Below are positions 1-5,260 of a DNA stretch of 5,485 bases, piece by piece. How positions within the stretch are numbered: position 1 is the stretch's first letter; each line of letters begins with the position of its first letter. The notes beneath the pieces are model-generated. The model had not been told where the DNA came from. It saw nothing but the letters and a program-made list of their open reading frames with translations, and did no database searches. The stretch comes from Desulforudis sp. (GTDB lineage: Bacteria > Bacillota > Desulfotomaculia > Desulfotomaculales > Desulforudaceae): NCBI GenBank assembly GCA_014859075.1, contig JACUUW010000135.1:1-5485 (forward strand). The letters run 5' to 3'. Both the position numbers and the translations under genes were made by a program.

Positions 1-712
1 CCCCGTACCAGGCCGCAACCACCGCGTACAGGACCCAGAGAGCCAAGAGATAACCAATCGTGCTCCGGCTGCTTACCTGCATGGCCTGCGCGCCGCCCAT
101 GCCGACAAGCGCAATCGCCCACAACGTAAAGGGGTTCACCTGGGCCAGCAAAGCATAGGTAAAACCGTATTCCATTCCCGGGAAAAGGGCGGCCAGGCTG
201 GTAGTCACGTAGGGAAGGTTCTCCGCCCGGCTGAACATTATCATGACCGCATATACCAGTCCGCCGAGCAGCACGGGCACGTAGGCGTAAACGGCCACGG
301 CGAAAAACTGCCGGAAAGAGGTCTGGTTCCCGGCAAACATATTGTACAACTTCAGCACCAAGCCACAAACCAGCCAGATTAACACTGGGCCGACGATCGC
401 CACGGCGATTGCGCCGCCGGCAACCGCCATCGCCCCGTATTCCTGTATAGCGGCCAGCTCTTCCGGACTCATCATCCCCGCCGGCATCTGCTTGAACTGC
501 CAGGCGGTGAAAACCTGGAGCTTAGGCAGGATCAGCACCGTGGCCACCAGACTGACGGCGACGGCCACCAGCGCCGCCGCCAGGCTGTAGGGCCGCGCCA
601 CGATGTCCCGGAAGGTCTCCCCGGGACTGAACACCACCCCCATTAAGCGCTGGACGGTACTGAGCCGTCTTTCCTCTTGAATAACTGTTTCATCACCGGC
701 CTCGTTCAGCAA
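1..712 (-). CDS. YIP1-family polytopic membrane protein, partial (C-terminus beyond left edge)
   Basis: Reading leftward, 237 codons are open to the window edge. The N-terminus is about 40 hydrophilic residues ending in a FSPGETFRDIVARP-like stretch (residues 28-41). Hydrophobic segments follow at about 44-62, 96-121, 136-160, 194-210 and 217-236. This order, together with GNQTSFRQFFAVAVYAYVP (128-146) and NPFTLWAIALVGMG (193-206), matches the YIP1 domain family (PF04893). Bacterial members are integral membrane proteins of unknown biochemical role, often near transporter or lipoprotein genes. I chose the TTG at 712 because GGGGAGGGG (718-726) lies 5 nt upstream. A GTG at 752-754 is in frame but has AGGAG directly abutting it, so it is less likely. 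The frame stays open upstream to about 834, overlapping the end of the preceding gene. The family call is from recognised pattern, not from a search; the start is uncertain. Confidence 0.8.
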   Translation of the reverse strand, partial: MLNEAGDETVIQEERRLSTVQRLMGVVFSPGETFRDIVARPYSLAAALVAVAVSLVATVLILPKLQVFTAWQFKQMPAGMMSPEELAAIQEYGAMAVAGGAIAVAIVGPVLIWLVCGLVLKLYNMFAGNQTSFRQFFAVAVYAYVPVLLGGLVYAVMIMFSRAENLPYVTTSLAALFPGMEYGFTYALLAQVNPFTLWAIALVGMGGAQAMQVSSRSTIGYLLALWVLYAVVAAWYG

Positions 713-717
713 AACGT

Positions 718-726
718 CCCCTCCCC
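718..726 (-). promoter_or_regulatory. Ribosome binding site deciding the TTG start of the YIP1 gene
   Basis: GGGGAGGGG on the minus strand sits 5 nt before a TTG codon at 712. The in-frame alternative GTG at 754 has its purine tract too close to work well. This spacing is the main reason for the start chosen. Confidence 0.5.
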
Positions 727-771
727 ACCGCGAATAATCACGTGCTCCCTGCACTCCTATACCGGTTTCTG

Positions 772-1080
772 CTACTCCCCGGGGACTATCGGCAACCGCA
801 GTACTGTTTGGCTCACCATTTTCTGCTCACCCCTTATCCACGTTCGTCGGGACCTTTTCACCCCGTCGTCGAACCGCTGTTTCAGAGCTTCGTTCCAAAA
901 GCCGTTGGCGCTTTTGACGTGAAAATCCCGGGTGCTGACGCCGCATCCGGGGCAGCGGGCGATCCGCAGCACTTCGTCCCACACGTACTCCAGCGAATCC
1001 GCACAGTAAGGGCACCAAGCCCGGCCGCCCCGGGGATCGGTCTCCACCCCGTCGTCCGGCCTCACCCTGATGTCGTCCAT
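772..1080 (-). CDS. Small zinc-ribbon protein, Lar-like
   Basis: A 102-residue protein with two Cys-x2-Cys knuckles, CPYC at 23-26 and CPGC at 43-46, separated by 16 residues. It then has a short Thr/Phe segment and an Ala-x3-Trp-Asn ending (A58 to N63). This CPxC...CxxCG...T...A...WN arrangement is that of the small zinc-ribbon proteins grouped as Lar-like restriction alleviation proteins. Those are mostly of prophage origin; E. coli Lar moderates type I restriction. The function here is inferred only, and many such ribbons are simply uncharacterised. The tail (71-102) is basic, then hydrophobic, and lies outside the ribbon. I chose ATG 1080 because GGAG lies 11 nt upstream; the frame extends to an ATG at 1182 without a visible ribosome site. 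The gene lies 59 nt before the YIP1 start on the same strand, so the two may be co-transcribed. No other phage genes are visible nearby. Confidence 0.62.
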   Translation of the reverse strand: MDDIRVRPDDGVETDPRGGRAWCPYCADSLEYVWDEVLRIARCPGCGVSTRDFHVKSANGFWNEALKQRFDDGVKRSRRTWIRGEQKMVSQTVLRLPIVPGE

Positions 1081-1297
1081 GCCGTTGTCATCTCCAGTAA
1101 CCCGTGCCCCGCCTGCCGGCACTTCCGCACGTTCCCGGCTCGCCGTCGAGCAAGGCCGCTCCGCCAAGGAGACACACTTCATCCATACCAGTTAAACGTA
1201 GAGCCGGTTATTCCTTCCGTGGGCCAGCAGAGCTTTCCGACCCTGCAGCGGGATTTGGAATTCGCCCAGCCCGCCGGGAATTTTCCGGACCGGGCGG

Positions 1298-1326
1298 TTC
1301 AAAGTCGGGCGCCGATACGGTATAAT
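1298..1326 (+). promoter_or_regulatory. sigmaA-type promoter of the glutaredoxin-like gene
   Basis: TTCAAA (1298-1303, 4/6 to the -35 consensus) is followed after exactly 17 nt by a perfect TATAAT (1321-1326). Transcription should start near 1333, which leaves a leader of only about 15 nt that begins at the ribosome site. Confidence 0.72.
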
Positions 1327-1333
1327 CAGTTTC

Positions 1334-1340
1334 AGGAGGT
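1334..1340 (+). promoter_or_regulatory. Ribosome binding site of the glutaredoxin-like gene
   Basis: AGGAGGT lies 7 nt before ATG 1348. It is a near-perfect anti-Shine-Dalgarno match at ideal spacing. It fixes this start over the upstream in-frame codons, which lie before the promoter. Confidence 0.85.
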
Positions 1341-1347
1341 GCCGGCG

Positions 1348-1566
1348 ATGGCTAAGATCACTATCTACACCAAGACCGGGTGTCCGTACTGCAGTCGCAC
1401 AATGCAGGAGTACCGGGACCGAGGCGTCCCCTTCCAGGAGGTCAACGTGAGCGACGACCGTGAGGCGCGGCGGATGGTGAAAGAAAAGTACCGTGCCGAC
1501 CGGGTACCGGTGGTCGTACAGGACGGCAAGCTGGTGCAAATCGGCGACAAGAGCGGCATGGGCTGA
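1348..1566 (+). CDS. Glutaredoxin-like protein, CPYC active site
   Basis: A compact 72-residue thioredoxin-fold protein. It begins with the beta strand KITIYTKTG and then has the classical glutaredoxin dithiol CPYC at residues 12-15. A helix follows, then VPFQEVNVSDD (27-37), a second helix, and the cis-Pro motif RVPVVV (52-57) that shapes the thiol pocket. The end is short: the usual Gly-Gly glutathione-binding turn is replaced by IGDKSGMG. It is near the lower size limit for the family and may lack the final helix. Such proteins reduce disulfides or mixed disulfides in the cytosol. It also resembles the small Uxx-star glutaredoxin-like group of anaerobes, some of which carry selenocysteine at the first active-site position; here that codon is a plain TGT cysteine. 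It has its own promoter and converges on the PPC-domain gene. The fold is near certain; the reductant is not known. Confidence 0.9.
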   Translation: MAKITIYTKTGCPYCSRTMQEYRDRGVPFQEVNVSDDREARRMVKEKYRADRVPVVVQDGKLVQIGDKSGMG

Positions 1567-1578
1567 GGTATCTGACCG

Positions 1579-1593
1579 GGGGCGGGCCGCCCC
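1579..1593. terminator. Possible weak terminator between convergent genes
   Basis: A perfect 7-base inverted repeat (GGGGCGG / CCGCCCC) surrounds one central base, 12 nt after the glutaredoxin-like stop. The folded form would be a 5-bp stem with a 5-nt loop. On the plus strand it is followed by TTAGATTT, a poor T-tract; on the minus strand there is none. It may slow polymerase between the convergent genes, but efficient termination is doubtful. Confidence 0.3.
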
Positions 1594-1613
1594 TTAGATT
1601 TCTGCAGGTGGAC

Positions 1614-2042
1614 TCAGCGCCAGAGGGCCAGACCGGTGGACTCGTCGTGCGTCCGTTCCAAGGGGTCACGCACCTTGAGTTCCTGGATCACGTATTCACC
1701 CGCGAACACAACACAGCCTTCCACCAGATGCCCACCGCGCATGTGACCGTCCGCATCGGCCACGGCCAGGTGCGCATGCACGAAAGGCCCGCCGTCCTTG
1801 AGGGAGACGTTCCCCACCAGGGACACGATTTCGCAGGGCGTGTCAATGTCCACCGTCCGGTATTGCCGCCGGCTCTGGTCGTAATAGGCCACCCGCGCCC
1901 GGACCAGCGCCCCGATAGCCCACAGCTCTCCGTGGTCCACCTTTTTCCGCCGGCAGATTTCGGTGAGCGAAATGAGGAGGTCACCCTCCTTGGTCAACCT
2001 CCCCACGAACACTCTCCCCGGTTGCGCCTTCCTGATCAGCAT
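1614..2042 (-). CDS. PPC-domain (DUF296) protein
   Basis: A 142-residue protein consisting almost entirely of the PPC domain (plants and prokaryotes conserved, PF03479). The order is VFVGRL (11-16), the LTEICRRKKVDHGEL helix region (26-40), the AIGALVRARVAYYD strand (42-55), EIVSLVGNVS (71-80), VHAHLAVAD (88-96) and HMRGGHLVEGCVV (100-112). Histidines 89, 91 and 105 occupy the positions that form a metal site in characterised bacterial homologues, which are trimers. In plants the domain pairs with AT-hooks; no AT-hook is present here, so DNA binding should not be assumed. The cellular role of bacterial members is largely unknown. The start is fixed: the codon just before ATG 2042 is an in-frame TGA. 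GGGG (2053-2056) serves as ribosome site at 10 nt, and a six-codon upstream frame precedes it. Confidence 0.87.
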   Translation of the reverse strand: MLIRKAQPGRVFVGRLTKEGDLLISLTEICRRKKVDHGELWAIGALVRARVAYYDQSRRQYRTVDIDTPCEIVSLVGNVSLKDGGPFVHAHLAVADADGHMRGGHLVEGCVVFAGEYVIQELKVRDPLERTHDESTGLALWR

Positions 2043-2049
2043 TCACTTG

Positions 2050-2070
2050 TCACCCCTTTTCAGTCGGCAT
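2050..2070 (-). CDS. Putative six-codon leader peptide upstream of the PPC-domain gene
   Basis: The frame is ATG plus five codons and TGA (MPTEKG). GGAGG (2076-2080) lies 5 nt before the ATG, a better ribosome site than that of the main gene. Its stop lies 7 nt before ATG 2042, and its last codons form the main gene's ribosome site. Ribosomes ending here could re-initiate on the PPC gene, so it may set translation by coupling. It could also be a chance ATG. Confidence 0.3.
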   Translation of the reverse strand: MPTEKG

Positions 2071-2099
2071 CACTTCCTCCATGCTAACCCAAAACCGGC

Positions 2100-2140
2100 C
2101 GACGATAAAATCGCCATTTTAAAAATACTGATTTAATGCC
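2100..2140 (-). promoter_or_regulatory. AT-rich segment likely to hold the PPC gene promoter
   Basis: After the terminator, about 40 nt are AT-rich against a GC-rich background and precede the leader ATG. TTAAAT and TTTTAT-like hexamers occur, but none are spaced near 17 nt, so I cannot name exact -35 and -10 boxes. Confidence 0.3.
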
Positions 2141-2144
2141 TGAG

Positions 2145-2170
2145 AAAAAACCCGGCGCACGGGCGCCGGG
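2145..2170 (-). terminator. Intrinsic terminator of the SLH protein gene
   Basis: A perfect 8-bp GC stem (arms 2151-2158 and 2163-2170) with a 4-nt loop is followed, reading leftward, by six T (2145-2150). It begins about 34 nt after the stop codon of the SLH gene. The opposite direction has no T-tract, so it acts only leftward and insulates the downstream PPC gene. Confidence 0.93.
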
Positions 2171-2204
2171 TCACTGATCAAACAAATGGGGGGAGTATTA
2201 TCTT

Positions 2205-4409
2205 CTAGCGGGTCAGGACACGGACCAGGATCTGTGCCGCCTCCCCGCGGGTCAGCGTGCCCGCCGGCCGGAACCGGCCGTCCTCAAGCGGCAGCAGGGC
2301 CAGGCCGGCCGCAGCGGCGGCGTAACCCTTCTCGGACGCCGGCACGCTCCCGGCGTCTTCCGCTTGGAACTGGAACAGGTGGGCCAGCTTGGCCAGCGGG
2401 CCGTAGCCCTGGGCGTTCACCAGCAGCCGCGCGGCTTGCAGGCGGGTGGCCGGGGCGTTCGGATCCGGCCGGTCCCCGGCGTCCAGAATGCCCATCGCCA
2501 CCGCCCTTTCGATAAAGGGCGCATACCAGGGAACGTCTTTGGACACCGGCGGCGGCGGATAGCCGCGGTCATCGGCGTAAGCGGCCACCAGCAGGGTCAC
2601 CAGTTCGGCGTTGGTGATCGGGTCGTCGGGCCGGAACCGGTCGTCCTCACCGGTGATTACGCCGGCGTTGACCAGCAGCAGGATGTCTTGTTCGGCCGGG
2701 TGCCCGGCGATGTCCGCAAAGCCTTCCACACGATCCACCACCGGGTTCCCCTGCCGGTCGAACACTTGTCCGGAACGGGCGTTAATCATCAGGTCCGTCC
2801 GCCCTTCCAGGCGGTACACCAGGAGGTATTCCGGCTCTTTGGACCCCCGGACCCACCGTGAGTAAAGGCGGGTATACTCCAGGGTCAGGGGGCTACGTGC
2901 CAGAAAGGCCTCGTTCGCCGTGTCCCGGGCCACCAACCCGTCCGGCTTCGGGAAGACGACGTCCCACCATTTCAACTCATAGCTTGTGATTTCACCGGTG
3001 GCGGAGTCCACCGTAACGGAGAACCCGTTGCCGGGATAGGGAACACCATGCACCATGCGGGCGTATTCAAAGGTGTAGGACCGCGGCAGCGGCGGCTCTT
3101 CGCCCTCCTCGATCCAGGAGCCGTAATCCTTCCGGGTGTTCCGCAGGAGGACCTCGCCGGACTTCTTCGGCTGCAGCCGGCGCATCAACGCCTCGGCCGC
3201 AGCCCGGGCCTGCTTCTCGCTCATCTTGACTTCGGGTGGCTCAAGGTACTCCATCCTGTCCGGCGACCGGTAAACGCTGAAGCGCAGGAGCTCACCGGTG
3301 CGGGCGTCGACCGCGAGGTTGACCGTGAACTCCGGCTCCTCGCCGGTGTAGCTCAGGCTCCAGACCTTGTCGCCCGGAGCGTTCCAATTGTGGCTCAGTT
3401 GTGACCGGCTCAACTTGAACCCGGCCGGCAGGCTGTAGGCGGCTTCGGCGGCCCGGCGGGCGGCCTCCGCACTCAAAAGGTCCCTGGTCTCCTCGACCGC
3501 CGCGGCTTCCGCCGGGCTCAAATCACGGGCCATCATCTTCTCGGATTCGCCCATGCCCGCGTCCCCACCGCCGGGGAACCAGTAATTGTCTTCGGGGTCA
3601 ATCAACTCCCCGGTCAACGCATCCAGCAGGAATCCGCCGTCCCGCAACCGGTAAACCAGGTAGGGACGCTCGCCGCTGTCCCGGTCGCCCGGCCCCGTGT
3701 ACACGTACACCAGTTCCAGGCCTTCCCGGTCGAAGACCTGGAGCGCCCGCTCGGCGCTGATCCGACCGGTCGCCGGCGGCAGCTTCAGGTCCCGGCCCCA
3801 GGACACCGAGAAATACTGGACTCGGCCCGTGTCGGCGTTTACCTCCACGCTGATCCCGTTTTCGGCCACGGGAATCCCGTCACTTAAACGCTGGAACTGG
3901 TAGTGGTAGGTGATCGGGTAGTCACGGGTCAGCGGGACCGGTATCGGCCGGTAGCCTTCCCGCTCCGGCACCAGCCGGGTCTGCTTGAACCGCTCCGGCT
4001 GCAGCCTCCGGGCCGTCTGTTCGGCGATGGCCTGCACCGCCTCGCGGCTGTATTTCGGCAAACCGCTGTACTTAGTCCCCGGGTACAGGCCCTGGTAGGA
4101 ATACATGTTCAGGATTTCCCCGTTGTCCGCGCTGACGCTGACGTGGAGGCTGCCCCCCGGCGGGCCCTCACTGGACCAGCGCAGGTTCCAGACGGCTCCC
4201 TCCTCCCCGGCGTAGTAGTCGGAGTTGAATTGCGTGAATTCGGGGGGCACCGGGAAAAACCCCTTGGCCACCCCAATGGCCTCCGCCAACGAGACCTTCG
4301 CTTCCACGCCGCTGGTGTCCGGGTTGGCAAGGGCCGGACCGGCGAACAGCAAAGAGGCGCAGAACAGTACCGGCACCAGGAACCTCAACCGGGCAGTACT
4401 GTAAAACAT
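2205..4409 (-). CDS. Secreted S-layer-anchored protein with two YcdB/PepSY-like modules and three SLH repeats
   Basis: A 734-residue exported protein. Residues 1-28 are a signal peptide: basic RLR, a hydrophobic core, and ALA before N29. Two similar modules follow at about 39-272 and 297-556, of the YcdB/YcdC type. Each has three beta-turns of the form DAxTGE: 93-104, 188-204 and 262-271 in the first, and 365-380, 465-481 and 542-551 in the second. These are PepSY-like units, a fold often linked to protease inhibition, but no target is visible here. Three SLH repeats end the protein (about 564-609, 623-665, 694-733), with TNAE, TRLQ and TRGE in the motif positions. SLH repeats bind secondary cell-wall polymers, so it should sit on the cell surface. 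ATG 4409 is chosen over upstream codons because AAAGGAGG lies 7 nt before it and the signal peptide starts there. A strong terminator follows the stop. No catalytic motif is seen; a structural or inhibitory role is inferred. Confidence 0.9.
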   Translation of the reverse strand: MFYSTARLRFLVPVLFCASLLFAGPALANPDTSGVEAKVSLAEAIGVAKGFFPVPPEFTQFNSDYYAGEEGAVWNLRWSSEGPPGGSLHVSVSADNGEILNMYSYQGLYPGTKYSGLPKYSREAVQAIAEQTARRLQPERFKQTRLVPEREGYRPIPVPLTRDYPITYHYQFQRLSDGIPVAENGISVEVNADTGRVQYFSVSWGRDLKLPPATGRISAERALQVFDREGLELVYVYTGPGDRDSGERPYLVYRLRDGGFLLDALTGELIDPEDNYWFPGGGDAGMGESEKMMARDLSPAEAAAVEETRDLLSAEAARRAAEAAYSLPAGFKLSRSQLSHNWNAPGDKVWSLSYTGEEPEFTVNLAVDARTGELLRFSVYRSPDRMEYLEPPEVKMSEKQARAAAEALMRRLQPKKSGEVLLRNTRKDYGSWIEEGEEPPLPRSYTFEYARMVHGVPYPGNGFSVTVDSATGEITSYELKWWDVVFPKPDGLVARDTANEAFLARSPLTLEYTRLYSRWVRGSKEPEYLLVYRLEGRTDLMINARSGQVFDRQGNPVVDRVEGFADIAGHPAEQDILLLVNAGVITGEDDRFRPDDPITNAELVTLLVAAYADDRGYPPPPVSKDVPWYAPFIERAVAMGILDAGDRPDPNAPATRLQAARLLVNAQGYGPLAKLAHLFQFQAEDAGSVPASEKGYAAAAAGLALLPLEDGRFRPAGTLTRGEAAQILVRVLTR

Positions 4410-4416
4410 GGATCGA

Positions 4417-4424
4417 CCTCCTTT
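4417..4424 (-). promoter_or_regulatory. Ribosome binding site of the SLH protein gene
   Basis: AAAGGAGG with a 7-nt spacer to ATG 4409. The frame is open for 34 more codons upstream, but that extension would put a hydrophilic segment ahead of the signal peptide. This site decides the start. Confidence 0.9.
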
Positions 4425-4493
4425 CGCGCGCGGCAGCCTGAAAAGAACGTTGCAATTACCGCTTTTATCCATAATGACGCGTATGCCGTCCTC

Positions 4494-4504
4494 TTGGATT
4501 CCAA
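4494..4504. promoter_or_regulatory. 11-bp palindrome in the SLH gene leader, possible operator
   Basis: TTGGATTCCAA is a perfect palindrome with one central base, about 85 nt before the SLH gene start. Its size suits a small dimeric regulator, but it could arise by chance. Confidence 0.25.
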
Positions 4505-4555
4505 AAACCAAGGGGTCATAACTTTAATATTGTCGTCATCTTCTCCGGTTTCGTC

Positions 4556-4599
4556 CGCTTTGGATCGTTCAGGCAGATTTCATGGTGTTTCCCAAAGCG
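4556..4599. repeat. Inverted repeat directly after the stop of the unknown membrane protein gene
   Basis: Perfect 8-base arms (CGCTTTGG 4556-4563, CCAAAGCG 4592-4599) are separated by 28 nt. The right arm abuts the TAA stop of the 4600-5064 gene. No T-run follows on the minus strand, so it is not a standard terminator. It may be an mRNA 3' structure or a protein-binding site. Confidence 0.45.
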
Positions 4600-5064
4600 T
4601 TATGGAGTGCCTGTTTCCAGACGTTCGATGTATGCGCCCAGTTCCCGGTTCTCGATCACGAAATGACTGCCGCAGGCATCCGAGCTTTCAAAGACGCCTT
4701 CGGCCCAGTGGTTGTAGTGCCGAACGGTGCCGTCGGAAAAACGTATTGTCAACATCGTCGAAGGCGTCGACCCGAAATGCTTCCGGTTGCTCTCCCGGAA
4801 ATCGGCCGCCGCCAGTTGACGGACCACCCATTCGGCCTCGTCCGCCGGCAGCTCGACTTCCACTCCCAGCCACACACTTCTCACCACGACGGAATCCACT
4901 TCGCCCGCCGCCAGCCGCGGCGAAACCACATACCGCCAGATCAGGCCGTCCACCGAATTGTGATCGTTCCACACAAGCTGCCGGGCCGACCCTGACACCA
5001 TTATAATTACAAAGAAGAGTATGACGTTCCCCAGCAGTAAGGACCAGAGCACCCTTCTGGTCAC
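4600..5064 (-). CDS. Membrane-anchored protein of unknown function
   Basis: A 154-residue protein I do not recognise. A basic N-terminus (TRR) leads into one hydrophobic segment at about 5-25, either a signal anchor or an uncleaved signal peptide. About 125 residues then lie outside the membrane. That domain is mixed alpha/beta in appearance: ELPADEAEWVVRQL (71-84) looks helical, TMLTIRFSDGTVRHYNHW (103-120) looks like a beta hairpin, and the end reads ENRELGAYIERL. One cysteine (131) is present, so no internal disulfide is likely. The start is GTG 5064, preceded by GGAGG with a 9-nt spacer; an in-frame TAA overlaps that ribosome site and excludes longer versions. An ATG 4 nt upstream is in another frame. 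It lies 190 nt before the SLH surface protein on the same strand, so a shared envelope role is possible. Confidence 0.75.
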   Translation of the reverse strand: MTRRVLWSLLLGNVILFFVIIMVSGSARQLVWNDHNSVDGLIWRYVVSPRLAAGEVDSVVVRSVWLGVEVELPADEAEWVVRQLAAADFRESNRKHFGSTPSTMLTIRFSDGTVRHYNHWAEGVFESSDACGSHFVIENRELGAYIERLETGTP

Positions 5065-5118
5065 CCATCGTTACCTCCAATCTTCTCTTCCACGACTTCT
5101 TATGCATTAGACAATCCG

Positions 5119-5163
5119 TTACTGCGCTTGGATTCTCATCCAGGGTAAATTGCCTAACTCCAT
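5119..5163 (-). CDS. Putative 14-residue leader peptide
   Basis: The peptide MELGNLPWMRIQAQ begins 6 nt after a perfect AAGGAGG (5170-5176). It lies in the leader predicted from the 5183-5211 promoter and ends 54 nt before GTG 5064. A second ATG at 5167 in another frame is too close to the ribosome site. The match of promoter, site and ATG is good, but the peptide has no recognised sequence features and no regulatory codon run. Confidence 0.3.
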   Translation of the reverse strand: MELGNLPWMRIQAQ

Positions 5164-5182
5164 CCATATCCTCCTTAGTTTC

Positions 5183-5211
5183 ATTATTTTTGAATAAATG
5201 GTTAGTTTCAG
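5183..5211 (-). promoter_or_regulatory. Candidate sigmaA-type promoter for the unknown membrane protein gene
   Basis: Read leftward, CTGAAA (5206-5211, 4/6 to consensus) is followed after exactly 17 nt by AATAAT (5183-5188, 5/6). The transcript would start near 5176, at the AAGGAGG site, giving a leader of about 110 nt before GTG 5064. Confidence 0.55.
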
Positions 5212-5240
5212 GCAGGAAAGAATATTTTTCCATTGAATTA

Positions 5241-5260
5241 ACACATACGTGTAAAATGTG
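5241..5260. promoter_or_regulatory. Operator-like repeat upstream of the rightward gene
   Basis: ACACATACGTGT (5241-5252) is palindromic apart from one mismatched pair. CACAT (5242-5246) also pairs with ATGTG (5256-5260). It lies between two divergent genes, where a shared regulator site would be expected, but no regulator is identified. Confidence 0.25.

Larger units (their letters stand above)
1081..1347. other. Intergenic region between divergent genes
   Basis: I see no supportable gene here. The right part contains the promoter and ribosome site of the glutaredoxin-like gene and a near-palindrome at 1274-1288. The left part may instead be an N-terminal extension of the zinc-ribbon protein (to 1182), but no ribosome site supports that. 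I could not find a convincing leftward promoter. Confidence 0.5.
4410..4599. other. Spacer between the two leftward genes
   Basis: No gene is seen in these 190 nt. They hold the SLH gene ribosome site, an 11-bp palindrome (4494-4504), and an 8-bp inverted repeat (4556-4563 with 4592-4599). I could not identify a promoter with acceptable spacing, so the SLH gene may have its own unrecognised promoter or be read from the upstream gene. Confidence 0.5.

Noticed and set aside
1192..1539. A 115-codon leftward frame antisense to the glutaredoxin-like gene, extending into the intergenic region
   Set aside because: Most of it is antisense to a confident gene and it has no ribosome site. Its end (about 1192-1300) looks mildly protein-like, but I recognise no family.
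742..1566. Long rightward frame that would fuse about 200 residues in front of the glutaredoxin-like domain
   Set aside because: The upstream part is Pro/Arg/His-rich, antisense to the zinc-ribbon gene, and precedes a perfect promoter and ribosome site that define the true start at 1348.
1688..1984. A 98-codon leftward frame inside the PPC gene
   Set aside because: Its Trp/Arg/Pro-rich product is typical of an out-of-frame read of a GC-rich gene, and the PPC domain occupies the proper frame.
2151..2170. The 8-bp hairpin as a bidirectional terminator
   Set aside because: The rightward side has no T-tract, and no rightward gene ends there.
4410..4511. 34-residue N-terminal extension of the SLH protein
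   Set aside because: It would precede a clear signal peptide with hydrophilic sequence, and a perfect ribosome site marks the ATG at 4409.
3903..5006. A 367-codon rightward frame
   Set aside because: It is antisense to the SLH protein and the unknown membrane protein. Its product is Arg/Pro-rich low-complexity sequence and shows no ribosome site or domain.
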